NCBI RefSeq assembly: GCF_026914185.1
Contig: NC_070569.1
Location: forward strand, 5,084,001-5,148,000
DNA length: 64,000 nt
From: Puccinia triticina
Lineage: Eukaryota > Basidiomycota > Pucciniomycetes > Pucciniales > Pucciniaceae
Reading direction: 5' to 3'
Of the stretch, positions 36,572 through 47,195 are shown piece by piece (position 1 is the stretch's first letter; each line of letters begins with the position of its first letter). The notes under the pieces were generated by a model. It made no database searches, was not told where the DNA came from, and saw only the letters and a program-made list of their open reading frames with translations. A program made the translations under genes and the position numbers.

Positions 36572-39500
36572 CTAGCTAGACATGATTCTATTTCTCAATG
36601 TGACAAAATTATCGGGGGTCATGCACTTGGTAAAGATATCAGCTAGCTGGTCCTTCGTACCTACCCATTGAAGCGACGTCTTTTTTTGAAAAAGTGACTC
36701 ATTCGTGATGTAGAAGTCACGGTCAGTATGGCGTGTTCTCTTGTTGGACGCGTCATCCGTCGACACCTTAATCGCCAATTGGTTATCACAAAATAGATGA
36801 CCCACATAATCCCTCTTCAGAACATCCCTCAGCAAATGTCTCACCCAGAGTGTCTGGCGCGTGGCTACTCCCAGTGCCATGTATTCCGCGTGACAAGTGG
36901 ACGACGCCACTGATTGTTGTCGCCGTGAGACCCAAAGAACAGGGCAATTTAAAAAGGTGATTAGTACACCATAAGAGGAACGGGAGAACTCTCCTCCCCA
37001 TGACGCATCTGCAAAAGACTTAAGTTCAAGCTGATCAGCAGACGGGAACAAGTTCAAGCGCAGGTCTTTAGTTGTGGCCAGATAATTGATGAGGTGTGTT
37101 ACCCCTTTCCAGTGCAAGACTCCCGGTTTTGCCGCAAAACGCGCCAGATAATTGACTGCAAAGCAAATATCTGGCCGCGTCCCCACCGCGAGATAGCTCA
37201 GGGAGCCTATCACTGAGAGATACCGGCCTGAGTCTTCTTGCACACCATCCACATCTGTCGTCGCGTTGTATCCCACAGGCAGAGGGGTCGACGCTTTCGA
37301 ATAACCGTCCCAGTGGCCGTCCAAAACCGCTGACACCAGTCCCTCTTGAAAAAGCGCGAAACCCCTAGGCGATCGGACAACATTTAGACCAACGATTGTG
37401 TCGAGGGAGTGAGACCACTTGATCTTGAGGATGTCTTTCAGGTCGTCCTCCAGGCGTTTCAGCAGCGTCGGGTTCGACGCCGTAACTACTCCGTCGTCCA
37501 CGTGCAACCACACTACTCCCTTCTCATCAGGGTGACAAAGGATGTAAAGGCTGTTATTGTACTGAGAGGGCGAGTATCCAAACTTGTCCAGCACGTTTTT
37601 AAGGTGTAGCCACCAGCACCGAGCTGCTTGCTTCGTGCCATAAAGCGCCTTTTGAAGCAGGAGGGCATGTCCTGGGGCCGTCTCCATTCCTTCTGGCGGT
37701 TTAACCCAGACTTCTTCGTCGATCGGCGAGTTTAGGTAGGCAGCTACAAAATCGAAGCTGTGCACCGGCCAGTTATACGCCGCCGCCACCACCAACAGAA
37801 GTCGAAGTGATACAAAAGTAGCCGTTGGCGCAAACGTTGCGTTGAAGTCTTCTCCTTCAATTTGAGTAAAACCTTTTGCCACATAACGTGCTTTGAATCG
37901 CACTCCCGACCCATTGGTGTCCGGCTTCGTCGCAAACACCCAGCGTCCCCCAAGCGCTTTCTTATCCTCTGGTTTCAATTTCAGCACCCAGACCCGCATG
38001 CTCTCCAGGTTTGACAGCTCCACCGCAATAGCCTTTGACCACGCTTCCTTTTCCGGTGAGTTCATCGCCTGCTTGAAAGTCTTTGGTACGGAGATTGCAT
38101 AGAATTGACAGAGACTAATGATCTTGTCAACAATAAGCTCCTGATTGGTAAACTTGATTTCCTGGGAGAAATCGCCGAGTTGGAGAAGGTTCATGATGTA
38201 GTCAACAGATAGCTTTGGTCCTGGATCTGATTCGACCGTGCTTTCATCTCCTTTCTTCACCGGTCCACTCGTTGATTTCATCTCCGACAGGCTCGTTGGG
38301 AACCTGACCATTGCCAAGGTCACAAACTTCTTCTGAGACGGAATCCAAAAAAGCCACCCTTTGCTCTGTTCGAGGTGTGCTATCACATGACCTTCCAGAG
38401 CCCGCTCATCTAGTTTCTTCCGTTTTTCGTGTGGAATATGGATTTATCCCATGCTCCCAAATACCCGGAAACTGTCGTACTGAGGTTTCCTCCCAAACAT
38501 AGCCTCGTATGGTGTCTTGTCCCCGCTTGCTTTGTTTGGCACTTGATTCAGAACATAGGTCGCCCATACAAAAGCGTAGCTCCAGAACTCATTCAACAAC
38601 GGGCTGTCAATCAGAACCGTCCTCCCCATGTCGGCCACTGTTCTATTGAAACGCTTGATCACCCCGTTTTGATAGTGATGGTATGGCAAGGCCTTCTCCG
38701 CCAGGAAATTGCTCAACTTTTGGTTGACAAATTCGCCTCCGTTGTCGCTCCTGAGCGTCCCCAGTCTCTTTCCTGTCGCCTGTTCCAGGCGTACAATGGT
38801 GTCCATGATGTGCGCATTTGCCTCGGACTTCTGCTTCAAGACTTTGACGAAAGCGTAGCCCGTCGCTACATCACGCATGGTTAGTAGATACTTTCCGCCA
38901 TCGATTGAATCGACTTGAAAGGGGCCCATGAGGTCCGCCGCCATGACATCCAGGCGCTCAACTTTCCTAAGGGTAGAACTCAGGGGGTTAACTTGGGTAC
39001 TTTTGCTAATTGCACACACAGGACAATGAATCTTCCCAGGGGGTAGGTTTTCCGGCAGGCCGTGGCCAAGATCAAGTTTTATCAGTCTCCTTATATGTCT
39101 AAGGCTTGCATGACCAAAAGCCCTATGATAATACAGCAGGGTCTGTTCATCTTTGCTAAGCGCCTCACTTTTCCACTGAAAGTTGGTTGATTTTCCCAAC
39201 GGTTCCTTAAAGACTTCATCAGGCTTTGCCACTTTCACTTTAGAGGCAAGAATTAGGATGTCATTGCTGCCTGGGAGTTGAGCGGGAGGCTGCACATAGG
39301 ATGGAACAGTCGGATAAACACTGGGAAAAGGAGAGCCTTTGACACGGTCGGAGGGAAAATCAGGAGGGGAAATGGGAGGGACAGAAGACAATGGTGAAGA
39401 AAAAAGAACATGACAATTGAGCGGTAGTCGAGAAATCGCAGAGTCTGCCCTGATCATAGGGTATGGCATACACCATTGGTTTTTCGTTGGTTCAAACACG

Positions 39501-41419
39501 CAATCAAACAGACGCTCGCCAGTTGCTCGAGAGATTTGAAAAGCATCTGCTGCGTTGTCATAGGCAACAAGAGCGTTAGCTTTACGGAGAGCTGCCATCG
39601 ATATCAGAGTGGTCTTTGCTTGCTCACAATAAAGAACTTGTCGCAAGACGATGACGCTGCCGTCGGGAACCTGAAACTTCAGGTTCCCCATCCCAGTGAT
39701 TGATGATCCGGGTCCATTGGTAGCTACAGAGACACCAATGGGTTTAGGGAGGGAACGGAAATCATGGAGAAGATACTTAGAACCGGTAAAACCATGAGAG
39801 GCTCCCGTATCAAAAATCGCGACTTCACTCACAAGGTCTTCTCCAAGGGCCATCGAATGAAAGTCGAGGTCATCCAGGTCATCGGGAAGACCGTTGACTT
39901 CCACAACTTGCGCCGTCACCCCCCCTCTTGCCGAAGATGTCGATGTTGGGTTGGATTGCTGAGTCGCCTGGCTATTGGCACGGCTTGCCGCCTGGTATTG
40001 TGGGCGGTAGTGATCGGCAAGCTGTCTGGCATGTTGCTGATTTCTGGAGGGGGGGTTCATTGCTTGCCTAAAGTCGGCCCGCGGGAAGCGCGTGGAGTCG
40101 ACCGCCATTCCACTGGGGAGGTGTCCGTAAATCGTTCCAACAATTGTGCCAATTGCCTGACCCGTCCTTCTGTTTGCCGTCCCTGCCTTCTTGCCTTCCG
40201 GGCAGTTTCGAGTGTAATGGTTCTCGCCTCCGCACTGGAAACACTTGTGGGCCGTTAGCGCATAAAAGTCGAGCGCATCAACCCAGTCCTCCTCGTCTAC
40301 GTCTGTGAGGAAAGACGATACATCAAACACTTCAGACTCTTGGGTAGATACCACCAGACTCGACGGCGGATTTGATGTCGCAAAAGCCGGACCGCTGCCC
40401 AACACTGATTCGACTAGGTGCTTGTGTTGGTCTTTGCATATGTCGAGTTGCTTCATGATGTTTTCAAAGGTCGGACACTTCCCCGCAGGATCGTTTTGCA
40501 CTATTTGTTCGACGCGGAGCTCAAAAGCCGTCTTGTATGGCGCCGACGAGTCCATAACCGCTGCTTGCAGAATGAAACCGAGAAACGAATCGATACCGAA
40601 CTTCAATCCAATCGCCAGCCATTCTGCATACATATCTTTCAGAGTAGACGCAATACCAGCATTGGGACTGTCCGGGTCGACCGAAAAGGTCCGAAACTTG
40701 TAAAAGATGTTCATTTGGGCGGCCCTGGATGAAGTTTTGAATTTGCCAAGCAGCGAGTTGTGCATAGCATGGCACGTATGAAGAGACTGCATCTCAGCAA
40801 CTAGAGAGTGATCAACGCTTGCTATGATGACAGCCCGTCCGATTCGTTCATACATCGTGTTGTCGCACTCCTCAAAAAAAAACTGTGACGTCTTCAAGTT
40901 TGCTCGCGCAACCTCCGCCAAATTTCGGTACCAGTCGCCGAAGTTTGAGCCATCCGCTTTGAGAATGTTGACGGATCTGAACTGAGCTGTTGCCGTCTGG
41001 ATAGCGCCACCGACAAGCTTTCCTTGTTTCAGATAGAACTCAGCTTCCTCGAAATCTCGCATCTCCTTCGCCAGCTGCGCATCGAGGGCCATTTGCCAGG
41101 CTGGCGGCTCTGCGATGGGTACCATTTCCTCTGCACGCTTGGCTTGCAGTTGAGGGGCCTTGGGCAACCGAGGATCCATATGTGGAGGGACTGCTCGATT
41201 GTCCATCGGTTGACGAGGAGTTTGTTGATTCGCCGGACCTTTTCCTTTCTTTTGAGCAGCTCCTGCGGTCGTCTCCGGGCTCGGAGGCATCCGTTTGAAA
41301 TTTGCTTGGAGCAGCTCCAAGTCCTCTGCCAGGCGATTTTGATGGGACAGATCGTCGATGTGCCAGTTCGAGGCTCCTGCCGAGGTTGAGTTCAAGGGTT
41401 GATTGCTTGCCTGGTTCAT
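36572..41419 (-). pseudogene. Copia 2 gag-pol polyprotein, one internal stop
   Basis: One frame of about 1615 codons from ATG 41419 to the stop at 36572, interrupted only by TAA at 38444-38446 in the integrase/RT linker. Domains: gag with zinc knuckle CFQCGGENHYTRNC, protease AIFDTGASHGFTG, integrase (HRAFGHASLRH ... CPVCAISKS; core with ADLMGPF, RSDNGGEF and YQNGVIKRFN), RT with RYVAKGFTQIEG and WLHVDDGV, RNase H with FADASWGGEFSR (catalytic Asp kept) and CDNQLAIK, and tail LADIFTKCM. Everything after the stop looks intact, so a single base change separates it from a full frame. Some read-through cannot be excluded. Confidence 0.9.
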
Positions 41420-41872
41420 GATCGGTGTCTAGATGAGGAAGAAAAAAGCTGTTTTTTAGAGAAGTTGATATAAGGGTGTTGGAAGGATTTGTGGGGTAGA
41501 GGATTTGGATTTGATAGGAAAAGGTGAAGGGGAAAACAAGAAATACGGGGAAAGTAAGAAATATGAGGTTTGGAAAAAGTTAAGGAGGATATTGAGATGG
41601 GATTGTTTGGTCGGATATTTTTAGGGTTGTGAATATGATGGAAAAAGGAAAAAAGAAAAAAAATTGGACGCCAAAGGTCGAGTATAATGTGATGAAGTAG
41701 AAAAGATCCACGACCGGTGTCGAGCGATAGTTAGATCCTCTCCCTCTAAAATCTGACAGCGGATCGAGACTGGGCCACAGTCTCGGACTTCAGAGAGATG
41801 GCTAATCTCCCTACCCTAGCTATCAAAAATTTTCAAGATTAGACTTTCACCACGCGTAGAAGAGATGGTCGG
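41420..41872 (-). other. Copia 2 5' leader (gag-proximal part)
   Basis: Non-coding, A/G-rich in plus orientation, between gag ATG and the Gypsy 2 insertion. It contains the inverted pair GAGACTGGGCCACAGTCTC (41767-41785). The leader continues at 50593-50822 beyond Gypsy 2, with one TCGG duplicated at the joint. Confidence 0.7.
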
Positions 41873-42681
41873 TATGGAGCTCCGTCCGGTGCTAGGCCGG
41901 CGGCAGCGCTGGGAGGGGATAGATGCTGGGGAGCTGCCCTCTAGAGTGGTCCGGAGAGGAGTCGGAAAAAAAAAGGGATCGAAATGGATAGCGTTTGGGT
42001 TTGAGAGAGTGGTTTTGATACGACGAGAGTATGATTCTCGTCGGCGGTGTTGTTTGGTGAACTCAGAAAGATATTGGGAATCAAGATCAGAGGCTTGGTG
42101 CGCAGAATCAGGGTTCGATCGGCAAGAATCAATAATCAGATCAATAAGATTTGATAGCCTCCGACTTGGATCAGTACAGAATGCTATGGCCTCCTATCCT
42201 CCAAGTCCGCGCTGGACTTGGAATCCTGGAGGCCTGTCACAAACATGTCATCATCTCCCTACATACAAACATGACACAGAAGAATCAAATGAAACCAGGA
42301 AGAGAAATAAATCAACCACCACCAAACAAAGAAAGAACAATGAGCCGGACAATGATGAGAGCCAGATGAGAAGACAAAATATCTGAAACCAAATGAGGCT
42401 GAAGGAGATAAATCAAGCAGGTGAAAAAGAAACAAGATCAAATAAACCCACAGTTATACTGTGTTAGGACCAAGAAAAAAGAAAAACGGGAAAGTGAGAA
42501 TGAATAGGGGAAGGGAAAGAAAATAGAGAAGTGGAGAAGATGAGATTGATGGATTGAAGAGAAGGGAAGGGGGAAAGGAAGAGGGAATCCTGAAGTTGAG
42601 GGTGTGTGAGGTCTTGAGCTTGAGAGTCTTGCTACGGCCGCCAATCTTGATCCTGAAACGTGTACCGGGGCGGCCACCACA
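41873..42681 (-). repeat. 3' LTR of Gypsy 2
   Basis: It begins TGTGGTGGCCGCC and ends CCATA in sense. It contains a pyrimidine-rich stretch (42490-42580, plus-strand purines) that gives spurious Phe/Ser-rich frames. The first and last bases match the Gypsy 1 LTR ends, although the interiors differ. Confidence 0.92.
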
Positions 42682-42857
42682 TCTACCACCCACTTGCAGT
42701 CTGTCCCTAGACTGCCCTTCATCCGTCTTGATCTTGAGGTGCCGCGAAAGCCCTGAGGAGAGAAACAGGGTCCCGAAGATGGCTCACGAGTGTGGCATGA
42801 AGTAGGGCTTACGACAAACGGTAGAGGCTACCCGGTAGGTGCATACATTGGGAGGAC

Positions 42858-45800
42858 TTACTTTTGGTCAGAAGTGCCTCCGCGCGGATAGTACCGCTTG
42901 ACCTGATCCGCTGCAAACCGGCGCTTGAGCTCAGTCCCGTCTAGTTCCGCTAGCACGTACGAACCGCCTTGGACTTGCTTGATGACTCGGTATGGGCCAT
43001 TCCACTTGTGAGCGAAAAGTTGGCCCCATTGAACCTCCAAAGATCGGTTGTACGCAAGAACGAGGTCGCCAGGTGAAAGCGGGTCTCTGAGTCGGTTAGC
43101 CTGCTTGACTTCCCAGTAGCGGATTGACTCCGCCCGAGATCTCATCATCCGTTCATGAGCCACCCGTCGAGTATCTTCGCTCCGCTCGAGCTGCCTAGAC
43201 CGGGCTACCAATAGATCAGAGGTATCTCGAACCTCCTCCCAATCAATCCCTAGATAGGATTCAATGTCAAGATCAATAGGGAGCGCCGCGCGTTGTCCGA
43301 AGATCAGCTCGTAAGGGGAATAGCCGGTAGTCCTCTTGGTAGAGATTCGGTCCGAGAAAAGCACCAGTGGCAGGTATTTACAGCAATTTTTACCGCTCTC
43401 GCCCGCTAGCTTCACCAGTGCCGACTTGAGAGGCCCATGACCGCGCTCCACCATTCCTTGCCCTTCCGGATAATAGGGTGTAGAGACCCGGTGCTGACCT
43501 GGCAGTGATCGCAGCATCTCTGCTAAGGCACCTCCAAATTCTGAACCGCCATCCGTGGAGTAAGAACCCGCAAGGCCGTAGCGCATCGTCCAGTTCTCTT
43601 GCAGGAATGTCGCCACCGCCTCCGACGTCAGGTTATTGAGGATCTTGGCTTCGACCCAGCCAGAGAAGTCATCGCGTGCCACGATCAGGTATTTTGCTCC
43701 GCTGGCTTTCAGGTGCACGGCGTCCATAGCCACCCGGCCGAAGACTGTGGCCTCCCCGGTGGGATAGCGCGGCTCGTGGGGGCGCCTCGAATCCTTCTTC
43801 TGGCAGGCATCACAGCTTTGACACCATCGCGCAACGCTTTGCTTGAGAGACGGCCACCAGAAACGCTCGGAGACACGGCGATAGGTCTCGGCCGTGCCGC
43901 GATGACCAAGTTCTTCGTGGAGCTTCTCGAGGATTGAGTCTTGCTGATCCGGAATGGTGACTACGATGCGAGCAAGTGGGCTTGCCCGCTTCATCAGGCG
44001 CCCTGCTTGTAAGAAGAAGTCAGCTGATCGACGCTTCATCGCTCGGAACTCCTGATCGCTTAACCCGTGTGGTCTGACCAAAGTAGCCAGGAAGATCTCC
44101 ATCTGACGCCAGAAGCCCTCCTGGTACCCAGAGTAGCCCACATCTATGTCGACAGAGAAAACGTGCAGAGGACGAATAGCCGGGGCATCCTCGTCGAAAT
44201 CGGAAGAGGGGGGATCAGAGTCCTCATCACCCTGAGGCCGTCGAGAGAGACCGTCGGGCATAGTGAAGACCTTGCCAGGGCGATGGACGATGTCGAAAGA
44301 GAAGAGTTGGATGAAAGCTACCCAACGAGTCATGGGGGCATTGGGAAGGCTAGGCGCGTTGATCATCTGGATCAATGACTGCGCGTCCACTCGCAGCTCG
44401 AAATGCTGACCCCATAAAAGGGTCTGGAGTTTCTTGAGGATCCGAGCGACACCACATAGCTCGAGCTTCGCCTGAGAGTACCGCGATTCAACCTCGGAGA
44501 ACAGCAAAGACTCGTAGAGCGCAGGCCGATCCAACCCATTGGAGTCTTCTTGAGTGAGGACCGCCCCCACGGCGTGGAAGCTGGAGTCGACCGCCAGGCT
44601 GATTTTACCGGCATTGGACCCGTAATCGATCTTGACGAGGACGATGTCCTGCCCAACAAGCTGCTTCAAAGTATTGAACGCCTCCTCGCAGTCCGCGGTC
44701 CAAACAAAATCCGCATCCTTACGTGTCAGACGTCGGAGAGGGAGACAGATCTGAGACAGGCAAGGAATGAAGATCCGGACATACACTACCACTCCCAAAA
44801 ACCCGCGCACCTCCGTCGCGTTGACCGGGGTGGGCCATGAAAGGATCTTGTTGACCTTGGTTTGCGCCATACGCCGACCCTCCTTGCAAACAACGTGCCC
44901 CACTATTTCCAAGGCAGGCACGCATGCCGCGAGTTTAGACGCCGATACCGTGAGACCTGATTCTTCGATCCGAAACAAGATCCGCTCCAGAGTCTCCGCG
45001 TATTCCCAAATGAAACGCCGAATTCCTGGATGCCAATCTAGGCACGCGTCGCCGTAGTCAGAGGCCGGGCCCTTAATACCTCCATCGTCAATGAAAATGC
45101 CAGCATGGTCGGGAATTTCGTCTTGGAGGATCCAAACCATCTGCGCTTGGTACACAGCAACCGAGTTGGTTGCTCCTTGAGGGAGCCGCGTCAGCTGAAA
45201 CCTTCCGAGGGGAGTGTCAAAAGTTGTCAGAGGCCGAGAGATGGGGTGCAAGGCGCGCTCGTCATAGCCGCCCATGATGTCTCCAAGACCGTAGCAGGCT
45301 CGTCCAGAAAACGACTCCACAAACTCTTCAGTGGCGGGCGGAACGCCTGCGTCCCGAACCGTGACCTTATTGAGGGGCTGGAGGTCATGCACAATCCGCA
45401 GCTTCCCATTACTCTTGACTACACAGAAGACTGGGCTACTGTAGCTCGACGTGGACTGCTCGTACAGCCCGGTGCTGATACGTTCCCTGATGAGTCGGAT
45501 ATATTCGTCCATTTTAGCTGCAGGTATTGGGATCTTCCGCTTTTGCCATGGCTCGTGCTCCACGACCGGAATGATGTAGGGCAGCCCGTAAGATTCCTTG
45601 AGCAACCCGCGCTCCGATTCCTGGAAAGCAATTGAACGGTTGCGGAGGGACAGAACATTCTTGATGAGGTCGAGCTCGCTAGGGTACAACCAGCCCGCCG
45701 GCCCGAAATTTACCACCGCTAGCCTCTCTTCGGTGACGCGCCCTTGAGGAACAAAGGGGCCCGCGAGCGACCGCGGCAGACCGCAGTAGGGGTCCCGGGA

Positions 45801-47195
45801 CAGAGGTGGCCGCTGGAGCGGGGGATTGAGATCCTGAGGCATTGGCTGATTGACCGGCTTAACCTTGCGGGCCACCGGTTTGTATTTGGCCGCAAAAGAG
45901 AGCGCTCCGCCTTCCCGCCAGGAGTCCACTAGGGCAAGCTGAGCCGTATGACTGAGGCCGCAGTCCAAAAGACGAAGGGTCCGATGCTCCGCACCGTCTT
46001 CGAACGCCGCCTTTTCTGAGAAGGAAGAACAGAAGGCACGTTCGGGGCTCACGAGTGTGGCGCGTGGTAGGGTTTTCGGACTTTTTGAAGCATCACGCCT
46101 CGGAGGTGCACATTGGGAGGAACTTACTTCTACCCCAAATTGCCTCCACGGCGGACTATACTCCACCTCGCCCTCCTCGCACACCAATTTCCAAGAGAAT
46201 AGTTTATGCTCGTTGCGGAGCAACCCGTCCAGACTCGCCGTGTTGCCTAAGGATGCCAAGAGACCAGAACCTTTGGGGCGGCTCACAGCAGTGGCATGTA
46301 ATGCTAACGACGAGGATGGAGCATCAAGCTCGGAGGTGCATAACTGGAGAGAACTTACTTCTACTTCTCCACACCTCCGCATCGTCCCAAGATTTCCCAC
46401 ACGTCCCTCTGCCCCCTGCGGGCAGGAAGCTAGTTTATTCTCGTTTCGGAGGCGGATATAATCGGATGTAGATAGTTTAACCTCGTCCCGGAGGCTTGGT
46501 AGTTGTTTGCCCTCATTCCGGAGGTACGTTAGTTTAACCTCGTCCCGGAGGGTGTCCTGAGACAAAACTAGATTATTCTCATCGCAGAGACGGAGATCGG
46601 GGCATAGATTATTCTCATCGCAGAGACGGAGATCGGGGCATAGATTATTCTCATCGCAGAGACGGAGATCGGGGCATAGATTATTCTCATCGCAGAGACG
46701 GAGATCGGATGGCTGCGCCTCCGAAAGCCTGGGCACAGAACCAAGAGATTGCGGACGGCTCACGAGTGTGGCGCAAGGTAGAGTTTTTGATGATGCGGTA
46801 GTATCTACCCGGAGATGCATACTATGGAGGGGACTTACTTTTGGTTTTAGTGCCCCCGCGGAAAGCCCATGCTGCATGTCCTCCCTCGCGCTAGACTGGG
46901 GAGCCGAAGGGGTTGATCTTGAGAGATGAGAAGAGAAGAACTGAGAAAACTGAGGAATCGGAGACTTGAAAGAAATTGGGGCGATGTTTTTGAGGTTTTT
47001 CTGATTTTCTTGATGTTTTTGACTTTGATGTTTTTTGAGAGACTGAACTGAGAGGAAAGAGACGGAAGACGGAGGCGCAGAAAATTTGAGAAGAGAAGAG
47101 GAGCGGGCCCAGGGGTGAGAAGTCGATCCCTTGGACAGAGCTTGGGGCCCTTGATTAACTCTGCCAATTGCTGGACCGACGGTCTTCATAAAAAA
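42858..47195 (-). CDS. Gypsy 2 pol polyprotein (RT-RNaseH-integrase)
   Basis: Open in the -1 frame from the slippery site to TAA at 42858, about 1445 codons, made as a gag-pol fusion. The N-terminal roughly 450 residues have no known domain but carry repeated LR(N/D)E.KL units and four tandem 12-residue repeats (DLRLCDENNLCP). Then come RT (HDLQPLNKVTVRDAG, RLPQGATNSVAVYQ, catalytic FIDDGG), RNase H (AVDSSFHAVGAVL, SQAKLELCGV), integrase zinc finger (LHEELGHRG ... CQSCDACQ), core (DAVHLKASG, STDGGSEFGG, YYPEGQGMVERGH) and a C-terminal domain (WNGPYRVIKQVQGGSYVLAE). All catalytic positions checked are present. The stop TAA lies inside an AAGTAAGT motif of the 105-base module. Confidence 0.92.
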   Translation of the reverse strand, partial: FFMKTVGPAIGRVNQGPQALSKGSTSHPWARSSSLLKFSAPPSSVSFLSVQSLKKHQSQKHQENQKNLKNIAPISFKSPIPQFSQFFSSHLSRSTPSAPQSSAREDMQHGLSAGALKPKVSPLHSMHLRVDTTASSKTLPCATLVSRPQSLGSVPRLSEAQPSDLRLCDENNLCPDLRLCDENNLCPDLRLCDENNLCPDLRLCDENNLVLSQDTLRDEVKLTYLRNEGKQLPSLRDEVKLSTSDYIRLRNENKLASCPQGAEGRVGNLGTMRRCGEVEVSSLQLCTSELDAPSSSLALHATAVSRPKGSGLLASLGNTASLDGLLRNEHKLFSWKLVCEEGEVEYSPPWRQFGVEVSSSQCAPPRRDASKSPKTLPRATLVSPERAFCSSFSEKAAFEDGAEHRTLRLLDCGLSHTAQLALVDSWREGGALSFAAKYKPVARKVKPVNQPMPQDLNPPLQRPPLSRDPYCGLPRSLAGPFVPQGRVTEERLAVVNFGPAGWLYPSELDLIKNVLSLRNRSIAFQESERGLLKESYGLPYIIPVVEHEPWQKRKIPIPAAKMDEYIRLIRERISTGLYEQSTSSYSSPVFCVVKSNGKLRIVHDLQPLNKVTVRDAGVPPATEEFVESFSGRACYGLGDIMGGYDERALHPISRPLTTFDTPLGRFQLTRLPQGATNSVAVYQAQMVWILQDEIPDHAGIFIDDGGIKGPASDYGDACLDWHPGIRRFIWEYAETLERILFRIEESGLTVSASKLAACVPALEIVGHVVCKEGRRMAQTKVNKILSWPTPVNATEVRGFLGVVVYVRIFIPCLSQICLPLRRLTRKDADFVWTADCEEAFNTLKQLVGQDIVLVKIDYGSNAGKISLAVDSSFHAVGAVLTQEDSNGLDRPALYESLLFSEVESRYSQAKLELCGVARILKKLQTLLWGQHFELRVDAQSLIQMINAPSLPNAPMTRWVAFIQLFSFDIVHRPGKVFTMPDGLSRRPQGDEDSDPPSSDFDEDAPAIRPLHVFSVDIDVGYSGYQEGFWRQMEIFLATLVRPHGLSDQEFRAMKRRSADFFLQAGRLMKRASPLARIVVTIPDQQDSILEKLHEELGHRGTAETYRRVSERFWWPSLKQSVARWCQSCDACQKKDSRRPHEPRYPTGEATVFGRVAMDAVHLKASGAKYLIVARDDFSGWVEAKILNNLTSEAVATFLQENWTMRYGLAGSYSTDGGSEFGGALAEMLRSLPGQHRVSTPYYPEGQGMVERGHGPLKSALVKLAGESGKNCCKYLPLVLFSDRISTKRTTGYSPYELIFGQRAALPIDLDIESYLGIDWEEVRDTSDLLVARSRQLERSEDTRRVAHERMMRSRAESIRYWEVKQANRLRDPLSPGDLVLAYNRSLEVQWGQLFAHKWNGPYRVIKQVQGGSYVLAELDGTELKRRFAADQVKRYYPRGGTSDQK
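46046..46860 (-). repeat. Gypsy 2 internal 105-base modules (three copies in pol, two outside)
   Basis: Copies at 46046-46150, 46280-46380 and 46757-46860 inside the pol extension, plus 49376-49472 in the leader and 42781-42887 across the pol stop. All keep GGCTCAC ... GTGGC ... GGAGGTGC ... ACTTACTT ... CCTCC in this order on the plus strand. They are coding in three places and non-coding in two. Confidence 0.7.
46571..46712 (-). repeat. 36-bp tandem repeat in the Gypsy 2 pol extension
   Basis: About four near-identical 36-bp units (TAGATTATTCTCATCGCAGA then GACGGAGATC) encode DLRLCDENNLCP repeats. The unit length is a multiple of three and keeps the frame. Gypsy 1 has related but non-tandem units here, so the array is a recent expansion. 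Confidence 0.85.
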
